NCBI GenBank assembly: GCA_003762615.1
Contig: RIAZ01000028.1
Location: forward strand, 1-64,000
Direction: 5' to 3'
Source: Muribaculaceae bacterium Isolate-037 (Harlan)
Lineage (GTDB): Bacteria; Bacteroidota; Bacteroidia; Bacteroidales; Muribaculaceae
DNA: 64,000 nucleotides
The position numbers and the translations under genes are program-made. The notes beneath the pieces were generated by a model, which did not search any database, was not told the origin of the DNA, and saw only the letters and a program-made list of their open reading frames with translations. Positions 7,839 through 16,977 of this stretch are shown in pieces; positions within the stretch are counted from its first letter, which is position 1, and each line of letters starts with the position of its first letter.

Positions 7839-7886
7839 ATGTTCAGTTTTTGTTCGAATTTTAAAATTCGAACAAAAACTGAACAT
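7839..7886 (-). terminator. 48-base perfect palindrome followed by a T-run
   Basis: The arms ATGTTCAG...TTTT and AAAA...CTGAACAT are perfect complements with no spacer. On the minus strand the stem is followed by CTTTTTTACG, the layout of an intrinsic terminator for the regulator ending at 7907. It separates the regulator from the peptide operon. Confidence 0.8.
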
Positions 7887-7906
7887 TAAATTAAGCTGTA
7901 TATATC

Positions 7907-9679
7907 TTATAATAAACGAATTATATCATCAATTATATCTGTGCCTGTTTTCTCATCAAATACCTTGAGTGCAAGGGATTCTCGACGGTAAACGATTGTT
8001 GCTTTCGCTCGTCCAACTAATGTAGCAATATTTGTGGGAGAGATTCCACATTTGATTAAAAGTGCAGTATGAATATCTGAAGGTTTTAATTTTCCTACGG
8101 TCAAAAGATTTAGCCTTTGTTTGAAGTTTGGAGAAACTTGTAGAATGATTTCCTCAAGTTCTGCCCAAATGGGATTTTTATCCGAAATAACTTTTCCGTT
8201 TTTGATATAACTCTGAATCTTATTATAGATTTCTGACTCTAATATGACGGAAGATATAGGAGATGGTTTATAATTGTTACGAATGGATAGAAGCTCATTT
8301 CTTAGTTTTATTCTTAAATCCGGTATATCGCCTGAAATTATAGAAAAGTTATTATCTTTATGGGAAATGCTATGTGTATTGCTATTTAAATCATTACTTA
8401 TACTGAGTTTGGGTAAATATATACATTTATTTCCGAATCCCTTTTCAGCGGAGGCATTTTGAAGATCTGAACTCAGTATCTGTAGCTTATCAAGTGCATA
8501 AATTAGATTTAATCGTTGGGAATTATCCTTGTTTTTCATGTATAACAAAGAAATAGACAGGATTCCCGTGATAAGTAAAAAGATAATTATTCCAATTTGC
8601 AGTTTGTTATTATACTCTTCAGTCTTGATACGTTCGCGTTGGTGAAGTTGATAATTATAGAATGAGTTTTGCATTAAAGCCTCATTATTCCCATTTTTAT
8701 TAAGAAGAGAGTTGATAATTACAGAGTAATCATATATATATTTTTGTGCAGAGTCCGGATGAATGTGTCCCTTAAATTCTTTTGAAAGAATTATATGGTA
8801 TCCTGTATGACGGTTTAGGGAATCTTTGCTTTTGATAAGTTCTGAAGCATACATGATAGCTGTGTCAGCAATACCGGCTTTCTTATAGATATATCCGGCA
8901 TACGCTAAAGCTACATTTCTTGATATAGAATCAATATTTTTCAACGTAGGGCGAATCAATGTTAATGCAGAGTCAATCTGATTTTTATTATATTTTGTTG
9001 CAGCCAGATACATGCATTGCCTTATAGAATCATCCGGGGAAACTCTTTTGGCAATCTTTATTGCTTTCTTGAAAGCAGATTCTGCGGAATCAAACTTCTT
9101 TGCATGTAGATTAATCGAACCTAACAGTTCCGTGTCATACATGAGATTTATTGAATCATTAGACAAAGAGTCTGACTTAATAACCTCTGTTACGTATGGA
9201 ATGGCTTGTTCATACAATCTGAGAGAATTTAACACACCGCTGATTTGACTGAGGATATTATCTCTTATTGAATTATTCATAGATTCGGTTGAAACTAAAT
9301 CCAATGCATTTTGATAATAGCTTAATGCAGTAGGCATATCCCCCAAGTCATGATATACACGACCTCCGTAATACAATGCTTCTGCGTATCTGCCTAAATG
9401 CCGGTTCTTGGATTCATAATTGATAACCTTTAAAATAAGAGAGTCGGAAGTATGAGTTACAAATGCCTTATCGCTGCATTTAACTAATAAGAAATCAAAC
9501 AAATGTTTGTCAGCATCAGACAGTTCTGAATACGGAATGGAATAAATTGAATCTAATGCTTTTTGGGGATTTTTATTAACCAGGTCTGCTACTTCCGTAA
9601 GTCTGTTGTCTGGTTGGGTATTCGTGCAACAGAATAATATTGAAGAGAGAACCAATAATAAAAATATACGGGTAATCAT
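7907..9679 (-). CDS. Membrane-anchored TPR regulator with C-terminal HTH
   Basis: 590 residues. A lipoprotein-like or anchoring signal (LSSILFCC, Cys17-18) leads into TPR-type helical pairs over about residues 30-340 (for example AEALYYGGRVYHDLGDMPTALS). One transmembrane helix lies at about 363-384, then a basic linker and a C-terminal helix-turn-helix region (about 520-575, with SDIHTALLIKCGISPTNIATL and AKATIVYRRESL). Proteins with this plan are common in Bacteroidales and are thought to link a periplasmic TPR sensor to a cytoplasmic DNA-binding domain. Its place upstream of the peptide operon suggests it controls that operon; this is inference. Confidence 0.8.
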   Translation of the reverse strand: MITRIFLLLVLSSILFCCTNTQPDNRLTEVADLVNKNPQKALDSIYSIPYSELSDADKHLFDFLLVKCSDKAFVTHTSDSLILKVINYESKNRHLGRYAEALYYGGRVYHDLGDMPTALSYYQNALDLVSTESMNNSIRDNILSQISGVLNSLRLYEQAIPYVTEVIKSDSLSNDSINLMYDTELLGSINLHAKKFDSAESAFKKAIKIAKRVSPDDSIRQCMYLAATKYNKNQIDSALTLIRPTLKNIDSISRNVALAYAGYIYKKAGIADTAIMYASELIKSKDSLNRHTGYHIILSKEFKGHIHPDSAQKYIYDYSVIINSLLNKNGNNEALMQNSFYNYQLHQRERIKTEEYNNKLQIGIIIFLLITGILSISLLYMKNKDNSQRLNLIYALDKLQILSSDLQNASAEKGFGNKCIYLPKLSISNDLNSNTHSISHKDNNFSIISGDIPDLRIKLRNELLSIRNNYKPSPISSVILESEIYNKIQSYIKNGKVISDKNPIWAELEEIILQVSPNFKQRLNLLTVGKLKPSDIHTALLIKCGISPTNIATLVGRAKATIVYRRESLALKVFDEKTGTDIIDDIIRLL

Positions 9680-10031
9680 CGTATTGATATATATTTAAAG
9701 TTATTATGATTATAATAAAGGTAACATTGAAGTTGCAATAATTGAGGAAGATATTTTGTTGGCAACTTACCCTACAAAGATAGGGTAAAAAATTCAAATA
9801 TACATCAAATGAATATGGTAAAAAATTAACTCTATACTGCCTTGTATATTTCTTTATTTTTTGGAAAACCATAATCAAAATCAGGTACAATTTTGGGGGC
9901 GTCATGGGGCAATCGGAGGGAAAATTCCGTGTTTTTTCAAGTTTTTTCTCCCCTCTTCGGCTCATTTATTGGTCAAAAGGTGATTTTTTGGGACGATTTG
10001 GGACATTTGATAAAATTTTTTCAAAAAAAAT
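9680..10031. other. AT-rich intergenic stretch without a recognised gene
   Basis: Upstream region of the regulator. A near-match minus-strand -7 box (TAACTTTA, 9696-9703) could drive that gene. The open frames here are AT-rich, lack recognisable domains and overlap the regulator, so none is called. Confidence 0.5.
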
Positions 10032-10062
10032 TTGCATTTCTTTTTTTCTCATATTAATTTTG
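10032..10062 (+). promoter_or_regulatory. Orphan promoter reading into a region without a gene
   Basis: TTG at 10032-10034, a 20-base spacer and TAATTTTG at 10055-10062 make a full match to the Bacteroides promoter. The next gene downstream, thyA, lies on the other strand. Confidence 0.65.
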
Positions 10063-10068
10063 CACTCG

Positions 10069-10285
10069 AAAACGATAAAACTCTTTTTAGTTTTTTAGTT
10101 TTCTAAAAACAAAATGGAAAATTCTCGCTTTCGAGCAGTAGAAATGCACAAATATTTCTTATTTGACGGGTACTGAAACAAATGGATAATTAGGTGTAAA
10201 TTAAAAATTAGGGAACTGATAAAATCAATTAATTAAAGCGCAAGTTGACGGGACGTCGTGAGACGCTCCGTCAATGATTTTTATA
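10069..10285 (+). ncRNA. Candidate small RNA between the regulator and thyA
   Basis: A transcript from the promoter at 10032-10062 would run about 215 bases to the hairpin at 10245-10274, which is followed on this strand by TGATTTTTATA. Near the 5' part, CTCGAAA (about 10065-10071) can pair with TTTCGAG (about 10131-10137). A 20-codon frame (MENSRFRAVEMHKYFLFDGY, from about 10113) lies inside, so a micropeptide is the alternative. No known RNA family is recognised. Confidence 0.4.
10245..10274. terminator. Hairpin between the candidate small RNA and thyA
   Basis: TTGACGG pairs with CCGTCAA, extended by a second short stem and closed by a GTGA (GNRA) loop. A T-run follows on the plus strand only. 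It lies just past the thyA stop and may end transcription from both sides. Confidence 0.6.
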
Positions 10286-11075
10286 TACTTACCTCTCCTT
10301 TGATTGCGGGCCACGGATCGTAGTCCTCAAGCGTGAAATCCTCATAACGGAACTTGAATATATCCGTCACCTCCGGATTTATCTTCATCACCGGCAATTT
10401 TCTCGGCTCACGTTCAAGCTGCGTCCTGACCTGATCGAGATGATTGAGATAGATATGGGCGTCGCCAAGAGTATGGATAAATTCTCCCGGCTGTAGTCCG
10501 CACACCTGCGCCACCATCATGGTGAGCAATGCGTAGCTGGCGATATTGAAGGGCACACCAAGAAAACTGTCGCCGCTGCGCTGGTAGAGCTGCAACGATA
10601 GTTTGCCGTCGTTGACGTAGAATTGGAATAGGCTATGGCAGGGGGGCAGGTTCATGTTGTCGAGATCCGCAACGTTCCAGCTACTCACGATTATACGCCG
10701 TGAATCGGGATTGGTCTTTATCGTATGTATCGCCTCCGAGATCTGGTCGATGAATCCTCCGTCATAGTCGGGCCATGAACGCCACTGGAAACCGTAGATA
10801 TGCCCTAAATTGCCATCGGGATCCGCCCATTCGTTCCAGATTCGCACACCGTGGTCCTGAAGATACTTCACGTTGGTATCGCCTGCCAGAAACCAAAGCA
10901 GCTCATAGATGACGCTCTTGAGATGCACTTTCTTTGTGGTCAGAATTGGGAAACCTTCCGACAGGTCAAAACGCATCTGATAGCCGAACGTGGAGATCGT
11001 GCCTGTCCCGGTCCGGTCGCTCTTCTTGTGCCCCTCATCAAGGATATGACGGAGCAGTTCGAGATATTGTTTCAT
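10281..11075 (-). CDS. thyA: Thymidylate synthase
   Basis: 264 residues, the usual length of the short ThyA form. It methylates dUMP to dTMP using methylene-tetrahydrofolate in the cytoplasm. The active-site cysteine sits in PPCHSLFQFYV (about residue 146) and the substrate-binding stretch LYQRSGDSFLGVPFNIASY follows. The N-terminal KSDRTGTGTISTFGYQMRF is also classical. The product dihydrofolate is recycled by FolA, encoded in the window at 26253-26753. It comes last in a minus-strand series after yidC and the polyferredoxin gene, 74 bases from the latter. Confidence 0.98.
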   Translation of the reverse strand: MKQYLELLRHILDEGHKKSDRTGTGTISTFGYQMRFDLSEGFPILTTKKVHLKSVIYELLWFLAGDTNVKYLQDHGVRIWNEWADPDGNLGHIYGFQWRSWPDYDGGFIDQISEAIHTIKTNPDSRRIIVSSWNVADLDNMNLPPCHSLFQFYVNDGKLSLQLYQRSGDSFLGVPFNIASYALLTMMVAQVCGLQPGEFIHTLGDAHIYLNHLDQVRTQLEREPRKLPVMKINPEVTDIFKFRYEDFTLEDYDPWPAIKGEVSI

Positions 11076-11149
11076 TTATTTTGTTATTTTTAATCTTCAC
11101 CTTTACAAAACAGGGAGCACTAATAACCCCACTAACAAACAGGGATCAC

Positions 11150-11968
11150 TCATACCCCTCTCTTCACTTTGCGCACCATGGGGGTGACACGCATGTTACG
11201 GTTTACCTGAAAACGTATTGCGTCGTTCGGACAGACTTTCACGCAGTCGAAACATCTCACGCACCGGGAATTGTCGACGTGCCTGCCCACTACCTTTATG
11301 CATTGCGAGCGGCATATCTCCTCGCACTTCATGCAGTTGACGCATTTGTCGGGATCAATCTCGATATGATAGAGAGTGTTGTCGCCGAAGCATCCCAATG
11401 CCGTCCCTATAGGGCATACCATGGTGCAGAATCCGCGCCCCGTCAGCAGGGAGAAGACCACGAGCAGCAGCAGGGAGACTATCCCGGCAATAATGCCCAC
11501 GGGGACCCCCACCCCCAGCGTCAGCCATACCGCAGCCATCCTCGACGGATGAAACGCTCCACAGATATTCTGCATGATGTGCCACGGCTCTATCGCAAAC
11601 GACACCAACGTCACTCCCGCCACAAGGCAGAACAGATAGATGACGAGGAGATGATACCTGAACTGAACCGGCTTCCTATAAGAGTAGGGACGACGCAGCG
11701 GACGGATGTATCTGCGTAGGAATATGATAAGATCCTGCAATATCCCCACCGGACATACGGCTGAACAATAGACCCTCCCGAAAAGGAACGTTATGCCAAA
11801 CCATACCACAATCGCACCGAGTCCGGATGCCAGCAACGATGGGACAATCTGCACTTCCGGCACTATCCTTGCCATCGGATGTATCGTCTCGCTTATCGCG
11901 AGATATGCCACCGCACCGATGAAGAACAGGGTGGCAAGAAAAATCCTTATTGTGCGGAGGTCTTTCAT
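11150..11968 (-). CDS. 4Fe-4S polyferredoxin-type membrane protein (NapH/RnfB-like)
   Basis: About 273 residues from the ATG at 11968, chosen because MKDLRTIRIFLATLFF begins a membrane segment; the longer upstream frame overlaps the end of yidC. Several transmembrane helices alternate with cysteine motifs (YCSAVCPVGILQDL and CTMVCPIGTALG), and the C-terminus carries two ferredoxin-like clusters (CVNCMKCEEIC and CVRCFDCVKVCPNDA). Such proteins pass electrons across or along the membrane. The electron partner cannot be told from here: neighbours are yidC and thyA. Confidence 0.88.
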   Translation of the reverse strand: MKDLRTIRIFLATLFFIGAVAYLAISETIHPMARIVPEVQIVPSLLASGLGAIVVWFGITFLFGRVYCSAVCPVGILQDLIIFLRRYIRPLRRPYSYRKPVQFRYHLLVIYLFCLVAGVTLVSFAIEPWHIMQNICGAFHPSRMAAVWLTLGVGVPVGIIAGIVSLLLLVVFSLLTGRGFCTMVCPIGTALGCFGDNTLYHIEIDPDKCVNCMKCEEICRSQCIKVVGRHVDNSRCVRCFDCVKVCPNDAIRFQVNRNMRVTPMVRKVKRGV

Positions 11969-12065
11969 ATTACAGCCATGTTTATTTTGATTTGACAAAA
12001 ACGGGGAGCCTGTATGAACACAGTCCCCCCGTAGATATGATTCTATCCGACGTGGCGGCAGAGGA

Positions 12066-14168
12066 TCAGCGACGGTTGTTGCCGCGCTGCTTCTGCTGCT
12101 CACGCATCATAGCCTGCTGCTGACGCTGCATCTCTTCAAGGCGTGCCATGAATCCGCTCTTCTTCTTCGGCTTCTTGGCATTCTCTGCCATGGTGCGGCG
12201 CACGTCTTCCTCCTTGATCACGAAACGGAAGGCGTAGGTCTGCACGATTGTGATCAGGAGCGAGAGGAAGTAGTAGTAGGAAAGTCCGGCAGCATAGTTG
12301 TTGAAGAAGACCATGAACATGACGGGCATCAGATACATCATCCATTTCATGCCTGGCATCTGACCGGGGGTGTTCTGCATGTTGACACGCGTATAGATGA
12401 TGTTGGTGACGGTCATGAGAAGACAGAAGAGGGAGATGTGGTTGCCGAAATATTCGGTCACGAGCGGGATGTTGCCGCTCCATGAGATTATGGCGTCAGG
12501 CGCGGCAAGGTCTTTCACCCATAGGAAGCTCTGTCCGCGCAGCTCTATCGCAGAGGGGAAGAAGGAGAACATAGCGAAAAGGAGCGGCATCTGGAGCATC
12601 ATCGGGAGGCAGCCTGCCATCGGGTTGGCACCCGCCTTGTTGTAGAGTGCCATCGTCTTCTGCTGGCGTATCATGGCATTCTCGTTGCCGGGATATTTCT
12701 CGTTGATTTCCTTGATATCGGGGGCGAGGATACGCATCTTTGCCTGTCCCTTGTAGCTCTTGTAGGTGAGCGGGAAGAGGACGAGCTTGATGAGTATCGT
12801 CATTATCAGGATGATTATGCCGTAGTTGGAGATGAACGAGCCGAGGAGATTGAATATCGGGATGACTATGCCAGTGTTGATCCAACGGAAAATTGACCAT
12901 CCGAGTGGGATCAGCTTGGTGAGGTTGAGGTCTTCGTCTGCCACTGTCTTCTTGTCGAGCGACGAGAGAAGCGGATAGAGGTTAGGACCGATGAAGAGAG
13001 AGAACTGTGCCGGCACCTCTGCACGCCAGTCGTAGTCGTTGACCACTGCCTGGGTGTCGAAACGTTTCAGCAGATAGGGGTCGTTCTTCAGGAATGTCGA
13101 CTGGAAGTCGGCTGTATTGAATGCTCTCTCGCTGACAAGCACTGTAGAGAAGAACTGATTCTTGAATCCGATCCAGCGTATCTTTGCCTGACGCTCTTCG
13201 CTGTCGTTCTTGCTCTCAGAAAGATTCTCCACGGAGCCACCTGCAAACTTGTAGTAGAGTGCGGAATTTCTCTCCTCAAACATCTTTCCTTTCTCCTGAC
13301 GGATAAGGTCCTGATGCCAGTTGATCTGAAGGTTGCGGTTGTTGCTCTCCACCACCTGTGCCATCCCCTGCTGCACAATCTTGATACCAACTACGTAGCT
13401 GTCGCCCTTCGGCAAGGTGTATTCTATACCCCAGAATGCACCGTCAGCCACGGGGAGCGACATGAGGATGGTGCTGTCGTTGACCACCTTCGGAGTGAAG
13501 TAGAGATCGGCAGAGCTTACCGACTGCGGGAGGGGTAGCTGGAAATCAAATGTATTGGAGCCGTTCTCGAAGATAACCACTCTCTCCTTGCGCTTGAGGC
13601 TTTCGTCGGGAGTGTATTCCGTGTCGTATTTCTTCAGCTCGGCACGCGTGATAGAGCCTGATTTTGCGCTCAATTGCAGTTTAAGCACATCATTTTCCAG
13701 ATTGATGATGGAGTCTGTGCCGGAGAGGAAACGGGAGAACTTGCCGTAGCGTCCCATTGATAGTGAGGCTGTGCGCACCATCTCGATAGCCTTGCGCTGT
13801 TCCTGCACCGACATCTTCTTCAGGTCGGCACGGCATATATCCTTCCAGCTGAGGAGTTTGCCATCTACGGCAACTGTCCCACTCACGGAGTCGCCTACGG
13901 CAGTGAGATTGATCGCGCCGTCGGAGAGACGGGCTGCGTGGGTGCTGTCGGCAAGCACCACCTGCTCGCCATGTTCAATGATATTTTTCACAAGCCATTC
14001 CTGCTCCGTGTCTGACAACGAGTCGACCGAACTTACCTGTGGAGCGGTAGCCTGAACGCTTCCGGAATCTTCCGGTTCCGATTCCGGAGTGTTTCGTGGC
14101 GTCAGCCACATGAAACCGAAAAACACTACTGCCATAAGCAGTAATCCTGTGACGGTGTTTTTATCCAT
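12066..14168 (-). CDS. yidC: Membrane protein insertase YidC
   Basis: 700 residues. An N-terminal helix (VTGLLLMAVVFFGFMWL) is followed by a large periplasmic domain (about 60-400) and a conserved core of membrane helices from about residue 420, including YGIIILIMTILIKLVLFPLT and NPMAGCLPMMLQMPLLFAMF. The C-terminus is basic (QKQRGNNRR), as expected for ribosome contact. It inserts and folds inner-membrane proteins with or without SecYEG. Length and layout fit Bacteroidetes YidC. A candidate promoter lies at 14292-14299. Confidence 0.97.
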   Translation of the reverse strand: MDKNTVTGLLLMAVVFFGFMWLTPRNTPESEPEDSGSVQATAPQVSSVDSLSDTEQEWLVKNIIEHGEQVVLADSTHAARLSDGAINLTAVGDSVSGTVAVDGKLLSWKDICRADLKKMSVQEQRKAIEMVRTASLSMGRYGKFSRFLSGTDSIINLENDVLKLQLSAKSGSITRAELKKYDTEYTPDESLKRKERVVIFENGSNTFDFQLPLPQSVSSADLYFTPKVVNDSTILMSLPVADGAFWGIEYTLPKGDSYVVGIKIVQQGMAQVVESNNRNLQINWHQDLIRQEKGKMFEERNSALYYKFAGGSVENLSESKNDSEERQAKIRWIGFKNQFFSTVLVSERAFNTADFQSTFLKNDPYLLKRFDTQAVVNDYDWRAEVPAQFSLFIGPNLYPLLSSLDKKTVADEDLNLTKLIPLGWSIFRWINTGIVIPIFNLLGSFISNYGIIILIMTILIKLVLFPLTYKSYKGQAKMRILAPDIKEINEKYPGNENAMIRQQKTMALYNKAGANPMAGCLPMMLQMPLLFAMFSFFPSAIELRGQSFLWVKDLAAPDAIISWSGNIPLVTEYFGNHISLFCLLMTVTNIIYTRVNMQNTPGQMPGMKWMMYLMPVMFMVFFNNYAAGLSYYYFLSLLITIVQTYAFRFVIKEEDVRRTMAENAKKPKKKSGFMARLEEMQRQQQAMMREQQKQRGNNRR

Positions 14169-14291
14169 TATTCTTTATCTGTTGATGTTTTTGAGTTAAT
14201 TCCAAGCTGTCATAGTTGCTGAAGTGGCAAAATCTGACTTCTCCCGCCGACATGCGCACTCATCCACAATACTACATTTGCGTTTAAGTTA

Positions 14292-14299
14292 CAAAATTA
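14292..14299 (-). promoter_or_regulatory. Candidate -7 box for yidC
   Basis: Minus-strand TAATTTTG about 124 bases before the yidC start. No matching -33 TTG at the usual distance, so support is moderate. Confidence 0.4.
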
Positions 14300-14690
14300 G
14301 TCAGAAATAACGGATTTTCACACCTCCCCACCCTAAAAAATCTATTTTTCCACAAAAAATACGTAAAATCCAATCTCTCCTCCGCTTCTGATTCATATCT
14401 ATTGTCGCAGAGTCGCCCAAGAAGTCGTATAAACTGATTCCGAAATGTTAAAACGCCATACTTTCTTGTGAATTTCATCAGTCTTTTTAATTGAAGTTGT
14501 CTAAACCTCATTATGCTGGAATCCCAACATACATTCAAAGACTTCTAAATTCACTAAAAATTCTGAAATTTCCCATATTTTAATGACAGAATTTAGGGTG
14601 AGACACATCATATTTGCGAATGGGGAAGCATTTAATACAAATCGAAATACATTTGATACAATTTTGAAAGTGTCTTTCATTTGAATTGTA
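14300..14690. other. Intergenic stretch without a recognised gene
   Basis: About 390 bases between divergent yidC and the propeller cluster. Two short minus-strand frames are present but carry no recognisable domain or signal and overlap each other. Nothing else stands out. Confidence 0.5.
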
Positions 14691-14698
14691 TAATTTTG
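14691..14698 (+). promoter_or_regulatory. Candidate -7 box for the propeller/NVEALA cluster
   Basis: TAATTTTG, full consensus, about 95 bases before the ATG at 14794. The nearest upstream TTG (14664-14666) is 24 bases away, a little long. Confidence 0.5.
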
Positions 14699-14793
14699 CA
14701 ATATTTTCAAACCCATTAGCATCCGTTTAGACAATACTTCTTAATTTTTCCACGACGAATATATTTATAACAGCCACGTAATCTCAATAAACT

Positions 14794-15576
14794 ATGATGA
14801 AAAGAACCTTTTTGATTATAAGCATCGTATTTGCTTATTCATGGATTCCCACAATCGCTGAGATTCATGATGCAGTCCCTGGCTACGACCGACTTGTATA
14901 TTGGTGTGAGATGTCGAAAGGGAAAACTTCCAATGATGAATATATACATGCCTACAGGGCGTCAATGGATTCGCTCGATGTGGCGGTCAACTCTCCGGAG
15001 GGATTCCAAATGACGTCAGATCCTGATGCCGAATCCCGATTGATATTCTCTCCAGATCCGCAATATCGGTCTGACCATTACGATGGTCAGGTCGGCACAA
15101 GCCTGCTCGGTCCCGTTTTTGAATCCGATGTAAAGGATGCCCTAATAGTCTATCCGTTGGCAATAGATTTCATCGGCATGTCACCCGACTACATGATGGA
15201 GACCGAACTGATCGCAGCCACCGGCAATGATTCCATCAATATTACCCCGCTGATCAACATGCTCCGTAATCCAGATAATACCAACTCCGACAAAACCTTA
15301 GTCTATGAGTATGAAGTAAAGAATCCTCTGTGGAGCGACCATAACCACTGCGTGGCATTGGCTTTGAGAAATAAAAACCACTATGCCTTCCCGATAAAAA
15401 TATTCCTCAATGACGAGGGACTCAAAAATAAAGAGAAGTATATTGAGGTTGCGCTTAACAGCGTAAGATATGGCGACCAACCGAAAGCAGAATGGATCGA
15501 GAGTGAGAATCTGGTTCGTCCTGATGAAGGGGTATTTCCAATGAAAAAGCCTGTAAAATGCCACCACCACAAATAA
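14794..15576 (+). CDS. Secreted protein of unknown function, first gene of the propeller cluster
   Basis: 260 residues with a signal peptide (MMKRTFLIISIVFAYSWIP, likely cut near residue 22). No named domain is recognised. The middle part is acidic with an extended predicted beta content (YDRLVYWCEM, DALIVYPLAIDFIGMSPDY), and the C-terminus ends in KPVKCHHHK, a short cysteine-histidine tail that could bind metal or haem. It stands 10 bases before the first propeller lipoprotein, so it is probably exported with it and acts in the same envelope complex. Confidence 0.65.
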   Translation: MMKRTFLIISIVFAYSWIPTIAEIHDAVPGYDRLVYWCEMSKGKTSNDEYIHAYRASMDSLDVAVNSPEGFQMTSDPDAESRLIFSPDPQYRSDHYDGQVGTSLLGPVFESDVKDALIVYPLAIDFIGMSPDYMMETELIAATGNDSINITPLINMLRNPDNTNSDKTLVYEYEVKNPLWSDHNHCVALALRNKNHYAFPIKIFLNDEGLKNKEKYIEVALNSVRYGDQPKAEWIESENLVRPDEGVFPMKKPVKCHHHK

Positions 15577-15586
15577 CAGTTTGACA

Positions 15587-16741
15587 ATGAAGATATTATC
15601 AGTAATTACACTTATCATAGGAATCGTTTCCGTTATTTTTGTATCTTGCAACAATACTAAAAAGGGCAACGGTACAGATTTAACCACTTTATATGAGATT
15701 GATTATTCACATTCTGATCAGGCTAATACAATACCAACAATTGTTGATTCCGTGGAATTCATTCCATTGCATGGCTCAATAGAGAATCCCATATCCGGCA
15801 TTGACGAACTACAGGTGACCGACAAAGGGATATATATTCTTGACAAAAGGAAAAACAAGTTACATGCATATTCTAAGGATGGGAATCAGCTATTCACATT
15901 ACACTCAATGGGACATGCGCAACAAGAGTATCTTGAGATTGCTTGCATCGCGGTTACAGACTCATCGGTATTTATTGTTGACAACTTCGGGAAAAAGATA
16001 AATGAGTATGGCTCCGACAACGGCATGTTCAAAAGAAGCTATAATGCCCCTATTATCATCGGGGCTATTCGCCCATTGGGTAACGGAGGTTTCATTCTTG
16101 CAGAGTTGCCAATGGAGGGAGTGAACCAAATAGAGAACTCAGACGGTAATCGGCTATACATCGCTGACAGTTCTTTCAGCATAAAGCATTCAATCTATCC
16201 GTATGATAACCATAGAGACAAGATTGGAATGAGACGATTCCTTTCTGATAATGATTCGGTTATTATATATTCATCAACCGGATACAACGGATTCTCAAAG
16301 ATCTCTGCCAAAGACGGAAACTTTATCGGCAATGTGTCGGTTAACACTGCCCGACCATTCAATAATATAGAGATAGCAGAAATGGATAAATCAAAGGCAA
16401 GGGATTATGTGGTAGAAAGGCGGTGGCAATTTCTAACTACAACGCCTATGATGGCAGGAAAGTATATATGCCTTTCGGTAAAGGATGAAGATACGGCAGA
16501 GCCTTGTATATACGATGAAAAATCAGGCAAACTGTATTTTAATGACAATATATCAATGCATAATAATATGATTGCTCCTGATGATGCGTATGGAAACAGT
16601 TTTTATATTGTATATAATTTCGGAGGAGAGTTTCTGGATGATCAGTTAGATATGGGGTTTAATCGTCCTCCGCTCGTTGCCGATTCAATTATCCGTAATG
16701 ACGGCGCAGTTTTGTTGCGATATAGAATGAAGATTGACTAA
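15587..16741 (+). CDS. 6-bladed beta-propeller lipoprotein (1 of 4)
   Basis: About 384 residues from the ATG at 15587; the TTG two codons earlier is less likely. The lipoprotein signal ends at Cys21 (VIFVSC). The body shows repeated propeller blades with the family pattern: GIYILDKRKNKLHAYSKDG, VFIVDNFGKKINEYGSDNG and similar. These proteins are frequent in Bacteroides beside NVEALA proteins, and their biochemical role is not established. It would sit on the periplasmic face or cell surface. Confidence 0.85.
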   Translation: MKILSVITLIIGIVSVIFVSCNNTKKGNGTDLTTLYEIDYSHSDQANTIPTIVDSVEFIPLHGSIENPISGIDELQVTDKGIYILDKRKNKLHAYSKDGNQLFTLHSMGHAQQEYLEIACIAVTDSSVFIVDNFGKKINEYGSDNGMFKRSYNAPIIIGAIRPLGNGGFILAELPMEGVNQIENSDGNRLYIADSSFSIKHSIYPYDNHRDKIGMRRFLSDNDSVIIYSSTGYNGFSKISAKDGNFIGNVSVNTARPFNNIEIAEMDKSKARDYVVERRWQFLTTTPMMAGKYICLSVKDEDTAEPCIYDEKSGKLYFNDNISMHNNMIAPDDAYGNSFYIVYNFGGEFLDDQLDMGFNRPPLVADSIIRNDGAVLLRYRMKID

Positions 16742-16756
16742 CAACCTAAAGTCATC

Positions 16757-16855
16757 ATGTATCTTGGAATGGTAAAGTATCCTGTTCAGAAAAGAGACAG
16801 TGTGTTGGCAGTCATTGCGGAAAATTTGGATTTTGAAGGAACTGTTCTATCGTGA
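16757..16855 (+). pseudogene. Possible remnant of a propeller gene C-terminus
   Basis: A 32-codon frame ending KRDSVLAVIAENLDFEGTVLS resembles the closing helix and strand that end many 6-bladed propeller lipoproteins (PDS...AENLxxxGxPVL). It has no signal and stands alone, so it is read as a leftover of an earlier copy. Support is only pattern-based. Confidence 0.3.
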
Positions 16856-16915
16856 AGTCCTCAAATGATTAAACTGAATTTATCAATTTAATTCAATGAC
16901 TTTTTTATAACCACA

Positions 16916-16977
16916 ATAACCTAAACAAATATTAGATTATGAATAAGAAACAAATTCTATTGTCATCTATGGAAACA
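16916..16977 (+). repeat. 62-bp direct repeat, copy 1 (start of NVEALA gene)
   Basis: Spans the upstream 23 bases and first 13 codons of the NVEALA gene. Matches 18497-18558 with one difference (AAT against AAC in codon 2). Confidence 0.95.

Noticed and set aside
9576..10098. Open frames on both strands before the candidate small RNA
   Set aside because: AT-rich, no domain or signal, overlap the regulator start and each other.
14284..14734. Two minus-strand frames of 84 and 77 codons upstream of the propeller cluster
   Set aside because: They overlap each other, have no recognisable motif and include the candidate promoter of the plus-strand cluster.
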